DNA from: an uncultured Isosphaeraceae bacterium
GTDB lineage: Bacteria; Planctomycetota; Planctomycetia; Isosphaerales; Isosphaeraceae
Assembly: GCA_945957605.1 (NCBI GenBank)
Contig: CAMFLR010000017.1
Coordinates: forward strand, 62,001-126,000
DNA: 64,000 nt
Direction: 5' to 3'
The position numbers and the translations under genes are program-made. Below, in pieces: positions 39,157 through 47,648 of the stretch (position 1 is the first letter of the stretch; the number at the start of each line of letters is the position of its first letter). The notes below the pieces were generated by a model that worked only from the letters and a program-made list of their open reading frames with translations, was not told the origin of the DNA and ran no database searches.

Positions 39157-39908
39157 TGCTTCGTCCGCATGCGGCGCCGAAGTGCCAGGAATGGCACAGC
39201 GAGCAGCGCCGAGGCGGCCGAGAGGATTGTTGCCGGCTCGGGAACCGAACCGATCGTTGTGATCACTGTACCGGAATATGGCGGTGTGACTGCGGCCGCC
39301 AATACGCTGTGGTTGTCGGATTCAAAACCGGAACCCGTCGATCCGTTGCTGAACACAATCTTGTCGAACGTGGTTCCACCGGTCGCGAAGAAGTTCAGGT
39401 AACCGAACGGCTCGCCCGCATCGGCGTTGGTGTTGGGGTTGCCATAGTGGCCGGTGCCGAAGGGACCGCCGGTGTGCGACGTGGCTGCAAAGGCCGACGC
39501 TGTGGAGAATTCAGCAATCAGCGTGTTGCCGGAGTAGAAGTCGAGAACGTTCTGGTTGTCACCCGCGAGCCACTCCATACCGAAGTACGACGCGGGGGCG
39601 TTCAGCGTGAGCGTCGCCGACAGCGTGTGGCTTTGCGCGCCGATCGCGAAGTAGTTGGTTTGATTTGAGCCTCCGTAAGCGTCGGGAGAGACGATCGCTT
39701 CGCCGGTTGATGTGTAAGTACCGATCGACGATGACAGCGACGTGTAGATTCCCGTCCCGAACGAGTTGAAGTTTTCCGTGCTGACGCCAGCGACCTGCGA
39801 CGATTGGATTCCAGCCGACTCAAGGGTCACGACCAGTCCGGCGAACGCGGGAGCAGAAGCGAGCGCATTACCAATCACGACGGCACCAATCCAACGAGCG
39901 ATTTTCAT
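39144..39908 (-). CDS. PEP-CTERM sorting domain protein
   Basis: This 254-aa secreted protein has a signal peptide ending AFA. The body is Gly/Ser/Thr-rich and beta-rich, with no enzyme motif. The C-terminus has VPEPATILSAASALLAVPFL followed by RRR, the PEP-CTERM tripartite sorting signal handled by exosortase. No exosortase gene is in this window. The body includes a block typical of planctomycete PEP-CTERM proteins (ASYFGMEWLAGDNQNVLDFY). The probable location is the cell surface or matrix. No partners are nearby: the creatininase gene is convergent and the MFS gene lies 364 bases away. Confidence 0.88.
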   Translation of the reverse strand: MKIARWIGAVVIGNALASAPAFAGLVVTLESAGIQSSQVAGVSTENFNSFGTGIYTSLSSSIGTYTSTGEAIVSPDAYGGSNQTNYFAIGAQSHTLSATLTLNAPASYFGMEWLAGDNQNVLDFYSGNTLIAEFSTASAFAATSHTGGPFGTGHYGNPNTNADAGEPFGYLNFFATGGTTFDKIVFSNGSTGSGFESDNHSVLAAAVTPPYSGTVITTIGSVPEPATILSAASALLAVPFLALRRRMRTKQASA

Positions 39909-40272
39909 AAGCGTTTTTTGGCCTCGATCACTTCAATGAAACGATATTTGACAACGGTTCGGCACGTCCCGAACAGAACACCATCGTTCAAGCCGGCACG
40001 AAGCCCCAGCCCAATCGCTGCGTAGAGGATTCCCCACGCATCGATGCGCATCTGGCGCGAATTCTCACCTGCGCCCGGCGGCGGTTCGCGATCGAACGAT
40101 CGGACAAACGCCGAGGGAGGGCTGGAAGCCTGTGTCGGAACTCGAATCCTCAGGACCGGCGACTGAAAGCCCGCCTGAAGCTATTGCAACCGTAGGCCAT
40201 GCGGCGCGAAAGATTGGCAGGTTGCCCGTTTGCAACGTGAGTCAGCAATGCGGGTCGATTCAAAGGATCAAA
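39909..40272. other. Intergenic region, no feature recognised
   Basis: This stretch holds the upstream region of the PEP-CTERM gene and the downstream region of the MFS gene. Short open frames on the plus strand lack family features and run into the antisense of the transporter gene. I saw no repeat or clear hairpin. Confidence 0.4.
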
Positions 40273-41652
40273 TCACGCCAAATCGTGCGAAGGCTCACCG
40301 TTTTGTGGCTTTTCTGCTACGTTCTCGGCCTGTGCCAGCGTTTTTGACGTGTCGACCATCAGCCAGCAAAGTGACCCAAAACCGTACACCAGCGCGAAGA
40401 TAACAAAGGGAGTGGTGAGACTTCCCGCCTTGAAGAGCTGGCCGGTGAGTGACGCCATGAGCGCGCCGGTGAAGCTGGCGGACATGTTCATCATCCCCGC
40501 GAGTGTTCCGGTGTGGCGTTCACCGATATCGGCAGCGGCGGCCCAAGCGGAGGCCATGGTCATGTCGTTTGCTGCAAACGTGATGCAGAGAAGCACTCCC
40601 AGAAGCACGGGATTTGATGCACCAAGCGTGGCGCCGATGGCGATGCCCGCGACTCCCAGGCCGGTGGCACCGACGATGCGACGTCCCCAGCGCTTACTGT
40701 GCGTGCGTTTGATGATCTGGTCGGAAGTCCAACCGCCTAGCACGCATGAAATGACTCCGCATGCAAACGGTAAAGCAGAGAGCCACTTCGCGGTATCGGG
40801 GTCGAAGGCGCGGTGCTCTCTGAGGTAAGTCGGCAAAAGCGTGAGGAAGAAATTGCCGCTGTATCCGGTCGCTCCATACGCCAGGCAAAGCGCCCAGGCG
40901 CTGGGCGAGCGAAGCATGGCTCGCCACGGGAAAGCGCTGTGAGATGCCGTACGTACCGCGCGGCCGGAGTGGATGATTTTTAACTCGGCGGCGTTTACCG
41001 ATCGCATGTCAGCCGGTTCGTTGCGATACCAGGGGATGAAGAGCAAGGCCCAGACGATGCCGAGGCCTGAGGCGAAAAGAAGCGCGCGCGAGGGGCCGAA
41101 GGCGGCGAACATCGGGACGAGGACAAGCGGAGCGAGCGCACCGCCCAGGCGGCTCGACATCCAGATTGTTCCCTGAGACAACCCGCGTTCGGTTGTGGGG
41201 ATCCAGTCGGCGAGCGTTCGGGAGATCGTTGGGAACGTGCCGGCCTGGAATGCAGCGAACAGGAAGCGAAGCGGAACCAAGAGCGCCATCACGATCCAGG
41301 AGTTCTTGGGTAGAATCGTTGCAAACGCGACGGCGGCGGTGGTGATCGACCCGCCCAGCACGATGATTCCTAGCGGCTTGCGCACGCCATAGAGGTCGCC
41401 GAATCGTCCCCAGGGGACTTCGAACAGGCCGTAGGCGAACATGAAGGTCGACATGAGGATGCCGATTTCGCCGCTATCGAGGCCGAGTGGATCTTTTAGC
41501 TCGGAGATGATTGTGGCGAAGCCGACGCGGTGGAAATAGGTGATGACCGCAAGGCCGCAAGCCGCGGCCAAAACCAAAAAGCGAACGTTGGTGGGGCGAC
41601 CGCCGGCGGTGGAGAAATCCTCGTCTTCGTGAGTCTGTTCGGCGATCGCCAT
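40273..41652 (-). CDS. MFS transporter, anion:cation symporter (ACS)-like family
   Basis: This 459-aa protein has twelve hydrophobic segments. The loop motif GRFGDLYGVRKPLG between helices 2 and 3 is the MFS signature. The early block VITYFHRVGFATIISELKDPLGLDSG resembles ACS transporters for hexuronates, glucarate or other organic anions. The central loop holds PWRAMLRSPSAWALCLAYGATGYSGN, and the C-terminal half has GGWTSDQIIKR. The substrate is likely an organic acid or sugar acid, which would fit the many sugar dehydrogenases in the window, but this is inference. It stands alone: the next gene upstream starts 50 bases away on the same strand but has an unrelated function. Confidence 0.87.
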   Translation of the reverse strand: MAIAEQTHEDEDFSTAGGRPTNVRFLVLAAACGLAVITYFHRVGFATIISELKDPLGLDSGEIGILMSTFMFAYGLFEVPWGRFGDLYGVRKPLGIIVLGGSITTAAVAFATILPKNSWIVMALLVPLRFLFAAFQAGTFPTISRTLADWIPTTERGLSQGTIWMSSRLGGALAPLVLVPMFAAFGPSRALLFASGLGIVWALLFIPWYRNEPADMRSVNAAELKIIHSGRAVRTASHSAFPWRAMLRSPSAWALCLAYGATGYSGNFFLTLLPTYLREHRAFDPDTAKWLSALPFACGVISCVLGGWTSDQIIKRTHSKRWGRRIVGATGLGVAGIAIGATLGASNPVLLGVLLCITFAANDMTMASAWAAAADIGERHTGTLAGMMNMSASFTGALMASLTGQLFKAGSLTTPFVIFALVYGFGSLCWLMVDTSKTLAQAENVAEKPQNGEPSHDLA

Positions 41653-41702
41653 GGTTGCGGCTCCAGTGGATCAGATTCGCGTCGTTTGCTATGAGAGGAT
41701 TT

Positions 41703-42206
41703 TCACTTCAGCGAATGCAGTCCTTTTTCAGACCGTTTCGTGTTCAAAAGAGCAAAAGCTTTGGGTTCGTCGCGCAAAAGACCGAGAAGTTGAGACGACG
41801 AACAACCCAGGAATTCCGCTGCGCGTTTGGGATCGAAATCAAATGCATTCAAGACATCGAGTGCCTCGGCGAGCATGGCGGGAAAGTCGTCATGCGCCGG
41901 GTTGATGAATAGCTTGCCATCACGGCAGCGGCCACGCCAGAGTTCGGTGGGATTGTCTCCCGGCGTTCCGCGAATTTCGAGGGCGAGCGTGATTCGCAAG
42001 CGAAACAGAGCACGCTGGCGATTCTCGCCCTGCGTGCGTTGTTCGTTGGCTTCTGCGCTGATACCGGTGGGGCGATGGGAGAGGATGACGGCGGTTTCGA
42101 CCTTGTTGCGGTTCTGGCCGCCAGGACCGGAGCGCCTGGTGAACCGCTGGTCGCATGCGGCGAGCAGTTGGTCGGGAGGGAGCATCGCGGGGTGGGGAGG
42201 AACCAT
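41703..42206 (-). CDS. GGQ-domain peptide chain release factor-like protein (ArfB/RF-1 class)
   Basis: This 167-aa protein consists of the class I release factor catalytic domain: RRSGPGGQNRNKVETAV with the GGQ tripeptide that triggers peptidyl-tRNA hydrolysis. It lacks the codon-recognition domains of RF1/RF2, so a ribosome-rescue role like ArfB is likely. Its C-terminal half (FLGCSSSQLLGLLRDEPKAF) differs from the basic tail of E. coli ArfB, so exact equivalence is uncertain. ATG 42206 has GAGGT at good spacing; GTG 42215 and ATG 42185 are alternatives. Confidence 0.83.
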   Translation of the reverse strand: MVPPHPAMLPPDQLLAACDQRFTRRSGPGGQNRNKVETAVILSHRPTGISAEANEQRTQGENRQRALFRLRITLALEIRGTPGDNPTELWRGRCRDGKLFINPAHDDFPAMLAEALDVLNAFDFDPKRAAEFLGCSSSQLLGLLRDEPKAFALLNTKRSEKGLHSLK

Positions 42207-42240
42207 TTGGTACACCTCGCGACTTTGAGGGGATAACGTG

Positions 42241-42272
42241 GGTCGAAGGGAAGCGGTTGCCTCCCCTCGACC
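42241..42272 (-). terminator. Hairpin after the PVC heme protein gene
   Basis: An imperfect stem of GGTCGA-n-GGG paired with CCC-n-TCGACC encloses a loop of about a dozen bases. It lies just past the stop of the minus-strand gene ending at 42287. No T-run follows on that strand, so this is a candidate only. Confidence 0.4.
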
Positions 42273-42286
42273 TCTTTTACAACAGA

Positions 42287-45200
42287 TTACTTGCCGAGAA
42301 CCATCTGGGCTCGGGCAGGCGATTCGGGCAGGTCTCGCAGCTCGAGGCGAAGGCCGGATGTCGGCGTGTCCTTAGGCAGCAGGAAGGTGAAGACGTGCAT
42401 GCCTGGCTTCAGGTCGAGGTCAAGCGTCTCGGTCGCGTCGCGACGAATGCCGTCAACCCAGAGCCGCAGCCCCTTGATGTTGGGCAGGGCGAACCGCAGC
42501 TTCCCGGGAGTCGTTACTTCGACCTCGCATCGTGCCATGCCGAGCTTGGGATCGGCGGGCGGCGTGGGAAGGGTGGTCACATCGGCGTCGGGCAGCACAC
42601 CGGCGACCGTTGCATAGGCCGGCTTCCAGACGAACGACGTGTCGGTCGCAACGAAGTCGTAGCCCGAGATATGCAGATGCATCCGCATATCGTCGCGCGG
42701 TTGCAGCACTTGCCAACGCCGTGCGAGCGGGGCCTTGCTCACCGAGTAAGGGCCAACCTTGCCAAGCTCGGAAAGGAACTTGACAAGGTCGATCAACTCG
42801 GCGCGGGTAAGTGGGTCAGTAAGGCCGGCGGGCATGAGTGAGCCGCCGATTTTCTGCTCCTCGATCGACTTCACAGGGACCGAGACGAGGCGATCTTCGG
42901 CGTCGCGAAGCACGAGATCGCTATCGGTTTGCCGGACCTTCACGCCAGTGATGACCTTGCCGTCGGTCGTCGCGACGACCGTGGCGTGGAAGTTCTCTTT
43001 CACGGCTTTCGCCGGTTCGAGAATGGAGTCGAGGATGTAATCAACCTGCGCCGAACCGCCGAGCGATTCGAGTGATGGGCCGACTTGCCCCCCTGCACCG
43101 GCGATGGCGTGGCACTTGAGGCACTGCGTCGACTCGCGACGGAAGATCGCTTCGCCACGCGTGGCGTTGCCGTGGGCGACGATATCGGCGAGCAACTTCT
43201 CGCGTTCCGCACCCGTCGGCGGCTTAGTTGCCTCGGTGAGTTTGCCGGCCTTCGTCAGGGCGTCGAGCAGCTTCGGCTCGGGGCGGCCCGACGTGCTGTT
43301 GATCCGGATGCCGGTCTTGGCGACGTCGGCCGAGATCGTATGGCTCGCCAAGGCGGTTGCAAGAGCGAGCGGGCCACTCTTGCGGCTGGCGAAGGCTTCG
43401 AACACAGACGTTGATGCGGTGGCATCGGTGTCGGCGAGGAAGTTGGCTGCGAGCCGCGCCGCGTGGTTCACGTCGATGGCCGCAAGTGCGACGATCGCTG
43501 CGCCTCGCGTCGTGTCTCCTTTAGCGGCGGCGATTGCGTTGAGCGTGTCGACTGCGGGGCGGTCGTTCAAGGTCGCCAGGCCGTCGATCGCTCCCAAACG
43601 TGCGGAGAGCGGCGAGTCTGCCGACTTCGCGAGGACGATCAATTGCTCCTCACCGCCGGCGACTTTCCAGGCACCAACTGCGCGGGAGGCCGCGGCCTGT
43701 ACCGCTTGATCCTTGGTGTTGAGCAAGGCGAGCACGCGTTTGAGGTCACCCTTGGGCGTAACCTTGCGCTGGGCGTGGGCGTTCGTCAGCGTCGCGAGCA
43801 GGCTCGCACGTTGAGCGGGCGGCGTTTGCTCGGCGAGTGCGAGGTCGAGCGCCAGGCCGAGTTCGTCGGGACCGCCGAGTGCTGCGATGAGCATCAAAGC
43901 ACGTCCCTGGGCATCACCGGCGAGCTTGCCAGACCGCAGGGCTTCGACAAGCGGCTTGGCGACGGCAGGCGAGCCGACGGCTGAGAGGGCGAACACGAGC
44001 CGCGCGGGCTTGCCGCCGTCGTTGAAGGTGCCGGCCTGAACGGCGGGCAGCCAGACGCTTTGCAGCTCACGAGCCGTCAGCCAGATCGCATAATCGAGGA
44101 ACTTGTCGACCGGCATGTCGAGCGCCTGGAATGCGAGTTCGGCGGCGGCAAGCTCGGGAATTTCACCGAGAACGCGAACCGCTTCGAGACGCACGCGCGG
44201 GTTTTCGTCGGCCACGCGAGGCGCGAGCAGTGCGAGAGGATTGCTCACGCGATCTTTCCAGTGACCGACGACGCGAACAGCGGCCGCACGAACGCGGGCG
44301 TCCTTCGAGTTGAGCAACTCGCTCAGCAATTCGGCGTTGGGGACGTCGACCGTTTGGTAGGCCCAAAGCGCTTCGAGTCGCTGATGCTCGGCGTCAGGGC
44401 TAGAGGAGTCGATCGTTTTAACCCAGGCCGCGAGCGCGGGAACGATCGAGGCTCCGCGCTCCTTGAGCACGCGCTTGGCGAAATGGCGCGTCCAATCTTC
44501 GGGCGACTTCAGCGAATTCAACAGCGATTCGGTGCTGGCATCGGTGAGCTTGGGACGCTCGACCAGCGGGCGGCCCTTGGCGGTGACTCGCCAGATGCGA
44601 CCGTGGGTATGGTCGCGACGTGGGTCGCGGAAATCGACCTCGCCATGCTGGATGATCGGGTTGTACCAGTCGGCGATGTAGATCGCGCCGTCGGGTCCCA
44701 TCTTCACGTCGATCGGCCGAAACGCCCCGTGAGTTGTTTTGATGACCTCGGGCTGTTCCTTCGATGAGAAGCCAGCACCGTCGTCGGAGATCACAAACCG
44801 GCAGACGCGGTGACCGCGGAAATCGTTGGTGATCAGATTGCCCCGCCAGTCCTCGGGCAGGTGGTTTCCGCTCACCACTTCCAGGCCGCAGTGCTTGGGG
44901 CTGCCGGGATTCAAGCCTTGAACGACGCGAACCGCATCGACGGCTGTGAAATAGTAGGCACCGGGAAGAACGTAGTTGATGCCTTCGCCGCCCGCGCCGT
45001 CGGTCGCGAACGACTGGCCCCAGCGGTTGACGTGATGGCCCCACGAGTTGACCAAACCACGCATGAAGACGTTCAGTTCCATCGTTTCGGGACGGAACTG
45101 CCAGATTCCGCCGCCGCCCAGCCGACGAACACCGTGAGGCGTTTCAATATGGCTGTGAATATAGATGGACTGGTTCATGTAGAGATATCCATCCCACCCC

Positions 45201-45730
45201 CAGCGCAGGGTGTGAAGGATATGGTGCGTGTCTTCGGTGCCGAAGCCCGAGAGAACGACGCGCTTGCTATCGGCCTTGCCGTCGCCGTCGGTGTCCTTGA
45301 AGTGCAATAGCTCGGTGCTGTTCGCAACGTAGGCACCGCCGTCTCCGGGCTCGACGCCGGTGGGGATCAGCAGGCCTTGGGCGAAGATGGAAGTCTTGTC
45401 CGACTTGCCATCGCCGTCGGTGTCTTCGAGGATGACGACCTTATCGTTGGCTTTCTGGCCAGGTTCGATCTGGGGATAGACTTCAGACGAGGCGACCCAG
45501 AGGCGGCCTTTTGCGTCGAAGTTCATCTGGATCGGCTTGGCGAGAATCGGGTCGGCGGCGTAGAGATTGACCTCGAAACCGTCTGCGACCTGGAACGATT
45601 TGCGTTCGATTTCAGGGTCGGTCGGCGGAATGACGGTGAGGTTGCGCTGGGCGTGCGCGGCCGGAATGACGAGGCCGAGCGTGAGCATGAATCCAGCGAG
45701 GCGATATCGAGTACGAGCGGCGAGAGTCAT
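42287..45730 (-). CDS. PVC-type heme-binding CxxCH protein: membrane-bound dehydrogenase domain, HEAT repeats, cytochrome c
   Basis: This 1147-aa exported protein has a signal peptide (LAGFMLTLGLVIPAAHAQ). Residues 30-400 form the planctomycete membrane-bound dehydrogenase propeller (GFEVNLYAADPILAKPIQMN, HRVCRFVISDDGAG, DGAIYIADWYNPIIQHGE). HEAT repeats occupy about 410-830 (ALLAPRVADENPRVRLEAVR). A cytochrome c domain with CLKCH lies near 869. The last 150 residues form a beta-sandwich-like domain (DLKPGMHVFTFLLPKD) that may bind carbohydrate. Its start overlaps the SGNH-like gene by 4 bases (ATGA), so translation is coupled. It is probably a periplasmic sugar or alcohol dehydrogenase. Substrate and electron acceptor are unknown. 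Confidence 0.9.
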   Translation of the reverse strand: MTLAARTRYRLAGFMLTLGLVIPAAHAQRNLTVIPPTDPEIERKSFQVADGFEVNLYAADPILAKPIQMNFDAKGRLWVASSEVYPQIEPGQKANDKVVILEDTDGDGKSDKTSIFAQGLLIPTGVEPGDGGAYVANSTELLHFKDTDGDGKADSKRVVLSGFGTEDTHHILHTLRWGWDGYLYMNQSIYIHSHIETPHGVRRLGGGGIWQFRPETMELNVFMRGLVNSWGHHVNRWGQSFATDGAGGEGINYVLPGAYYFTAVDAVRVVQGLNPGSPKHCGLEVVSGNHLPEDWRGNLITNDFRGHRVCRFVISDDGAGFSSKEQPEVIKTTHGAFRPIDVKMGPDGAIYIADWYNPIIQHGEVDFRDPRRDHTHGRIWRVTAKGRPLVERPKLTDASTESLLNSLKSPEDWTRHFAKRVLKERGASIVPALAAWVKTIDSSSPDAEHQRLEALWAYQTVDVPNAELLSELLNSKDARVRAAAVRVVGHWKDRVSNPLALLAPRVADENPRVRLEAVRVLGEIPELAAAELAFQALDMPVDKFLDYAIWLTARELQSVWLPAVQAGTFNDGGKPARLVFALSAVGSPAVAKPLVEALRSGKLAGDAQGRALMLIAALGGPDELGLALDLALAEQTPPAQRASLLATLTNAHAQRKVTPKGDLKRVLALLNTKDQAVQAAASRAVGAWKVAGGEEQLIVLAKSADSPLSARLGAIDGLATLNDRPAVDTLNAIAAAKGDTTRGAAIVALAAIDVNHAARLAANFLADTDATASTSVFEAFASRKSGPLALATALASHTISADVAKTGIRINSTSGRPEPKLLDALTKAGKLTEATKPPTGAEREKLLADIVAHGNATRGEAIFRRESTQCLKCHAIAGAGGQVGPSLESLGGSAQVDYILDSILEPAKAVKENFHATVVATTDGKVITGVKVRQTDSDLVLRDAEDRLVSVPVKSIEEQKIGGSLMPAGLTDPLTRAELIDLVKFLSELGKVGPYSVSKAPLARRWQVLQPRDDMRMHLHISGYDFVATDTSFVWKPAYATVAGVLPDADVTTLPTPPADPKLGMARCEVEVTTPGKLRFALPNIKGLRLWVDGIRRDATETLDLDLKPGMHVFTFLLPKDTPTSGLRLELRDLPESPARAQMVLGK

Positions 45731-46719
45731 CGGCTCCGCTCCTTCGGTGAAGACTGGTTCTGGTGGGAGAGCGTCTGGCGGAGCTTGGTGATTTCGGCTT
45801 CCTTCGCCGCGACGAGCGGGTCGAAGAGCGGGATTTCGCGGGCGTTGTTTCCCTGTTCGTGCTTGCGGAAGCCGAAGAGGTACGTTTCGTTCTGCGGCCG
45901 CCAGCGGTGGAAATACAGCTCGTTCTTGGCGTTGATCGTCTGGCGCAGGGCGTCGAGACCGGGTGAATTCGAAGCCTCTCCGAAGCCGAGCGACTTCAAG
46001 ATCACCTGGGCGGCTTCTTTGTAACCTTCCGCGCCGAGGTGAACTTCGTTGTCCGTCAACAAGTGATTGGGATTCGGAGGAAAGTCGTTGAACAGATCAA
46101 CAACGCGATATCCTCGGCTTGCGGCGGCTTTCTTCAAAACATCGACATAGGCGGCGAGACGCTCGTTGGCCTTGTCGGGATTTGGCAGCGGCGGCGGCAG
46201 TGTTTCGAGCTTGCGCGGGGTGATCAGTACAATGCGTGCGCCGGTTTTGTCGAGCACGTCGAGCAGAGTGTTCAGCCCTTTTTCGAAATTGGGCAAACCC
46301 TTGGTACCGGCGAATGATTCGTTGAGCCCGTAATTGACGAACAGCACAGTTGGCTTGAGGGCTTCAACGTGCTGTTTAAGGTGGGCGAATCCTTCGGCGG
46401 GCGGACCGAACCGGGAGCGGGCCTCGCCCCACACGGTGTCGCCACTCCAGCCGAGGTTGCGGAAGGTAATGTCGCGATCGGCGAAGCGGGAGGTGAGAGC
46501 GGTTTCGATGTAACCGTAGCTCTGCTCGCGTTCGATGAACGTGCCGCCGAGGAAGACGACGCGATCGCCATTCTTCAGTTCAAACGGTTCAGCGGCGCGA
46601 ATCGTTGCGGCTGGGAGCAACGAGCCTAAGAGAAGTACGAGCAGACCGGCCCATCGGGCCGGCCCGGGACGACAAACTGGGCGTTTCACGACGGCGCTCT
46701 CCAGGCGGGAATCGATCAA
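45727..46719 (-). CDS. SGNH/GDSL hydrolase-like exported protein with degenerate catalytic motifs
   Basis: This 330-aa protein has an N-terminal hydrophobic export signal (AGLLVLLLGSLLPAATIRAA). The SGNH fold blocks are visible: block I VVFLGGTFIERE (GDS replaced by G-G-T60), block II RNLGWSGDTVWG, block III NYGLNES (Asn133) and block V NEVHLGAEGY (His227, with Asn224 where Asp is usual). The Ser and Asp of the triad therefore look substituted. A C-terminal tail from about 250 (YFHRWRPQNETYLFGFRKHE) is typical of planctomycete relatives. It overlaps the start of the downstream PVC heme gene. It may bind rather than cleave esters, but that is unproven. Confidence 0.82.
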   Translation of the reverse strand: MIDSRLESAVVKRPVCRPGPARWAGLLVLLLGSLLPAATIRAAEPFELKNGDRVVFLGGTFIEREQSYGYIETALTSRFADRDITFRNLGWSGDTVWGEARSRFGPPAEGFAHLKQHVEALKPTVLFVNYGLNESFAGTKGLPNFEKGLNTLLDVLDKTGARIVLITPRKLETLPPPLPNPDKANERLAAYVDVLKKAAASRGYRVVDLFNDFPPNPNHLLTDNEVHLGAEGYKEAAQVILKSLGFGEASNSPGLDALRQTINAKNELYFHRWRPQNETYLFGFRKHEQGNNAREIPLFDPLVAAKEAEITKLRQTLSHQNQSSPKERSR

Positions 46720-47204
46720 GAAGGCAGGACCGCAAGCGGTTTGATGCGGTTTTCGACCACCCTTAATCTAAACTGCCGAGGAGGCGGAGTCGATGGGTTA
46801 ACACCGTTGGCGCTGAATGATTAGGTGATGATTAACGATGCAGAGGTGGGAAGAAAGAATTCATTTTGAGTGAATACATCCGGAGAAACACTCTAATCGT
46901 TCTCTCGAACCGTTAACGCATTACATGATCCCTGTCTGATTTTAATGAAAAAACACATTATTGCATAAAAATACTTATTGATTATTTGCCGGGGAGAATC
47001 AGATTTGAACAGAAGTTAGCAAAGGCAGCGAAGTTGGGCAAAGGAAAGTATCCCGCAGAGATTGGAGTTTGATCCAAGTCATTCCTTCTCGATGGTAACG
47101 ACATGGGCATGCGTTCAGAGACACGACGCATCGCTTCTGAATTCTCATGTACACTCACCACCTCGTCAGTGCCACTCACATTTCACAGTTTTCAGGTCTG
47201 AACC
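46720..47204. other. AT-rich intergenic region upstream of the blaI promoter
   Basis: This divergent region lies between the SGNH-like gene and blaI. The part at 46930-46990 is strikingly AT-rich. A purine-rich 9-base periodic repeat lies at 47011-47046. A 65-codon minus-strand frame covers the repeat but is judged spurious. Confidence 0.5.
47011..47046. repeat. Imperfect 9-base purine-rich tandem repeat
   Basis: Successive units AGAAGTTAG, CAAAGGCAG, CGAAGTTGG and GCAAAGGAA share a weak AAAG/GAAG core at 9-base spacing. Similar AGAAG..CGAAG stretches are, from memory, dispersed in planctomycete intergenic DNA. No gene is supported here. Confidence 0.4.
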
Positions 47205-47232
47205 TTGACGGCGTTCATTTGAACGCTATTAT
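47205..47232 (+). promoter_or_regulatory. Promoter of the blaI-M56 operon
   Basis: The -35 box is TTGACG (47205-47210) and the -10 box is TATTAT (47227-47232), separated by 16 bases. The expected transcript start is near 47239, about 26 bases before the blaI ATG. The spacer is entirely filled by the palindrome described separately. Confidence 0.72.
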
Positions 47233-47249
47233 GACTTTCAATTGAACGC
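47211..47249 (+). promoter_or_regulatory. Putative BlaI operators
   Basis: Operator 1 (47211-47226) is a perfect inverted repeat, GCGTTCA-TT-TGAACGC, lying exactly between -35 and -10. Operator 2 (47234-47249) shares one full half-site, TTGAACGC, and a partial second half (TTCA). Their centres are 23 bases apart, about two helical turns. This fits autorepression by the BlaI dimer encoded next. Confidence 0.65.
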
Positions 47250-47264
47250 CGTGAGGGTTTTTCG

Positions 47265-47648
47265 ATGGACGACCGACCTTTTCCTGCCAAGTCCGAGCTA
47301 GAAATTGCCCGCATCGTTTGGAAGCTGGGGCGGTCTACTGTCCGCCAGGTTCTTGACCTTCTTCCCGAGGGGCGCGGTCTCGATTTCAAGACCGTGCAGA
47401 CTTATCTCCGTCGCCTCGAAGCCAAGGGTTATCTTCAATCAAACCAAGAAGGGAGGGCCAAGGTTTATAGCCCTCGAGTGGGGGCTGGTCAGGTGATTGG
47501 CCAGGTGATGGACGACTTCATCGACCGCCTGTTTGATGGCCAGGTTCTGCCTTTGTTTCAGCATCTCATCGAAGACCGTGGGCTATCCGGTGAGGAAGTT
47601 CGCTCGCTTCGTGAGCTGCTTGATCGACTGGAGGATGAGGCGTCATGA
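47265..47648 (+). CDS. BlaI/MecI/CopY family transcriptional repressor
   Basis: This winged-helix repressor of 127 aa has the family blocks ELEIARIVWKLGRSTVRQVLDLLP and DFKTVQTYLRRLEAKGYL (recognition helix) and a C-terminal dimerisation region. Family members are inactivated by proteolysis triggered by a membrane M56 peptidase. The stop overlaps the start of such a gene by 4 bases (ATGA), so the two are translationally coupled. Palindromes in the promoter are likely its binding sites. The regulon beyond its own operon is not visible. Confidence 0.92.
   Translation: MDDRPFPAKSELEIARIVWKLGRSTVRQVLDLLPEGRGLDFKTVQTYLRRLEAKGYLQSNQEGRAKVYSPRVGAGQVIGQVMDDFIDRLFDGQVLPLFQHLIEDRGLSGEEVRSLRELLDRLEDEAS

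Noticed and set aside
40132..40347. 71-codon plus-strand frame with a hydrophobic tail
   Set aside because: It starts at GTG and ends antisense inside the MFS gene; the hydrophobic tail is the complement of the transporter's C-terminal codons.
46982..47179. 65-codon minus-strand frame
   Set aside because: Its C-terminal part is only the translation of the 9-base purine repeat, a known source of false genes.
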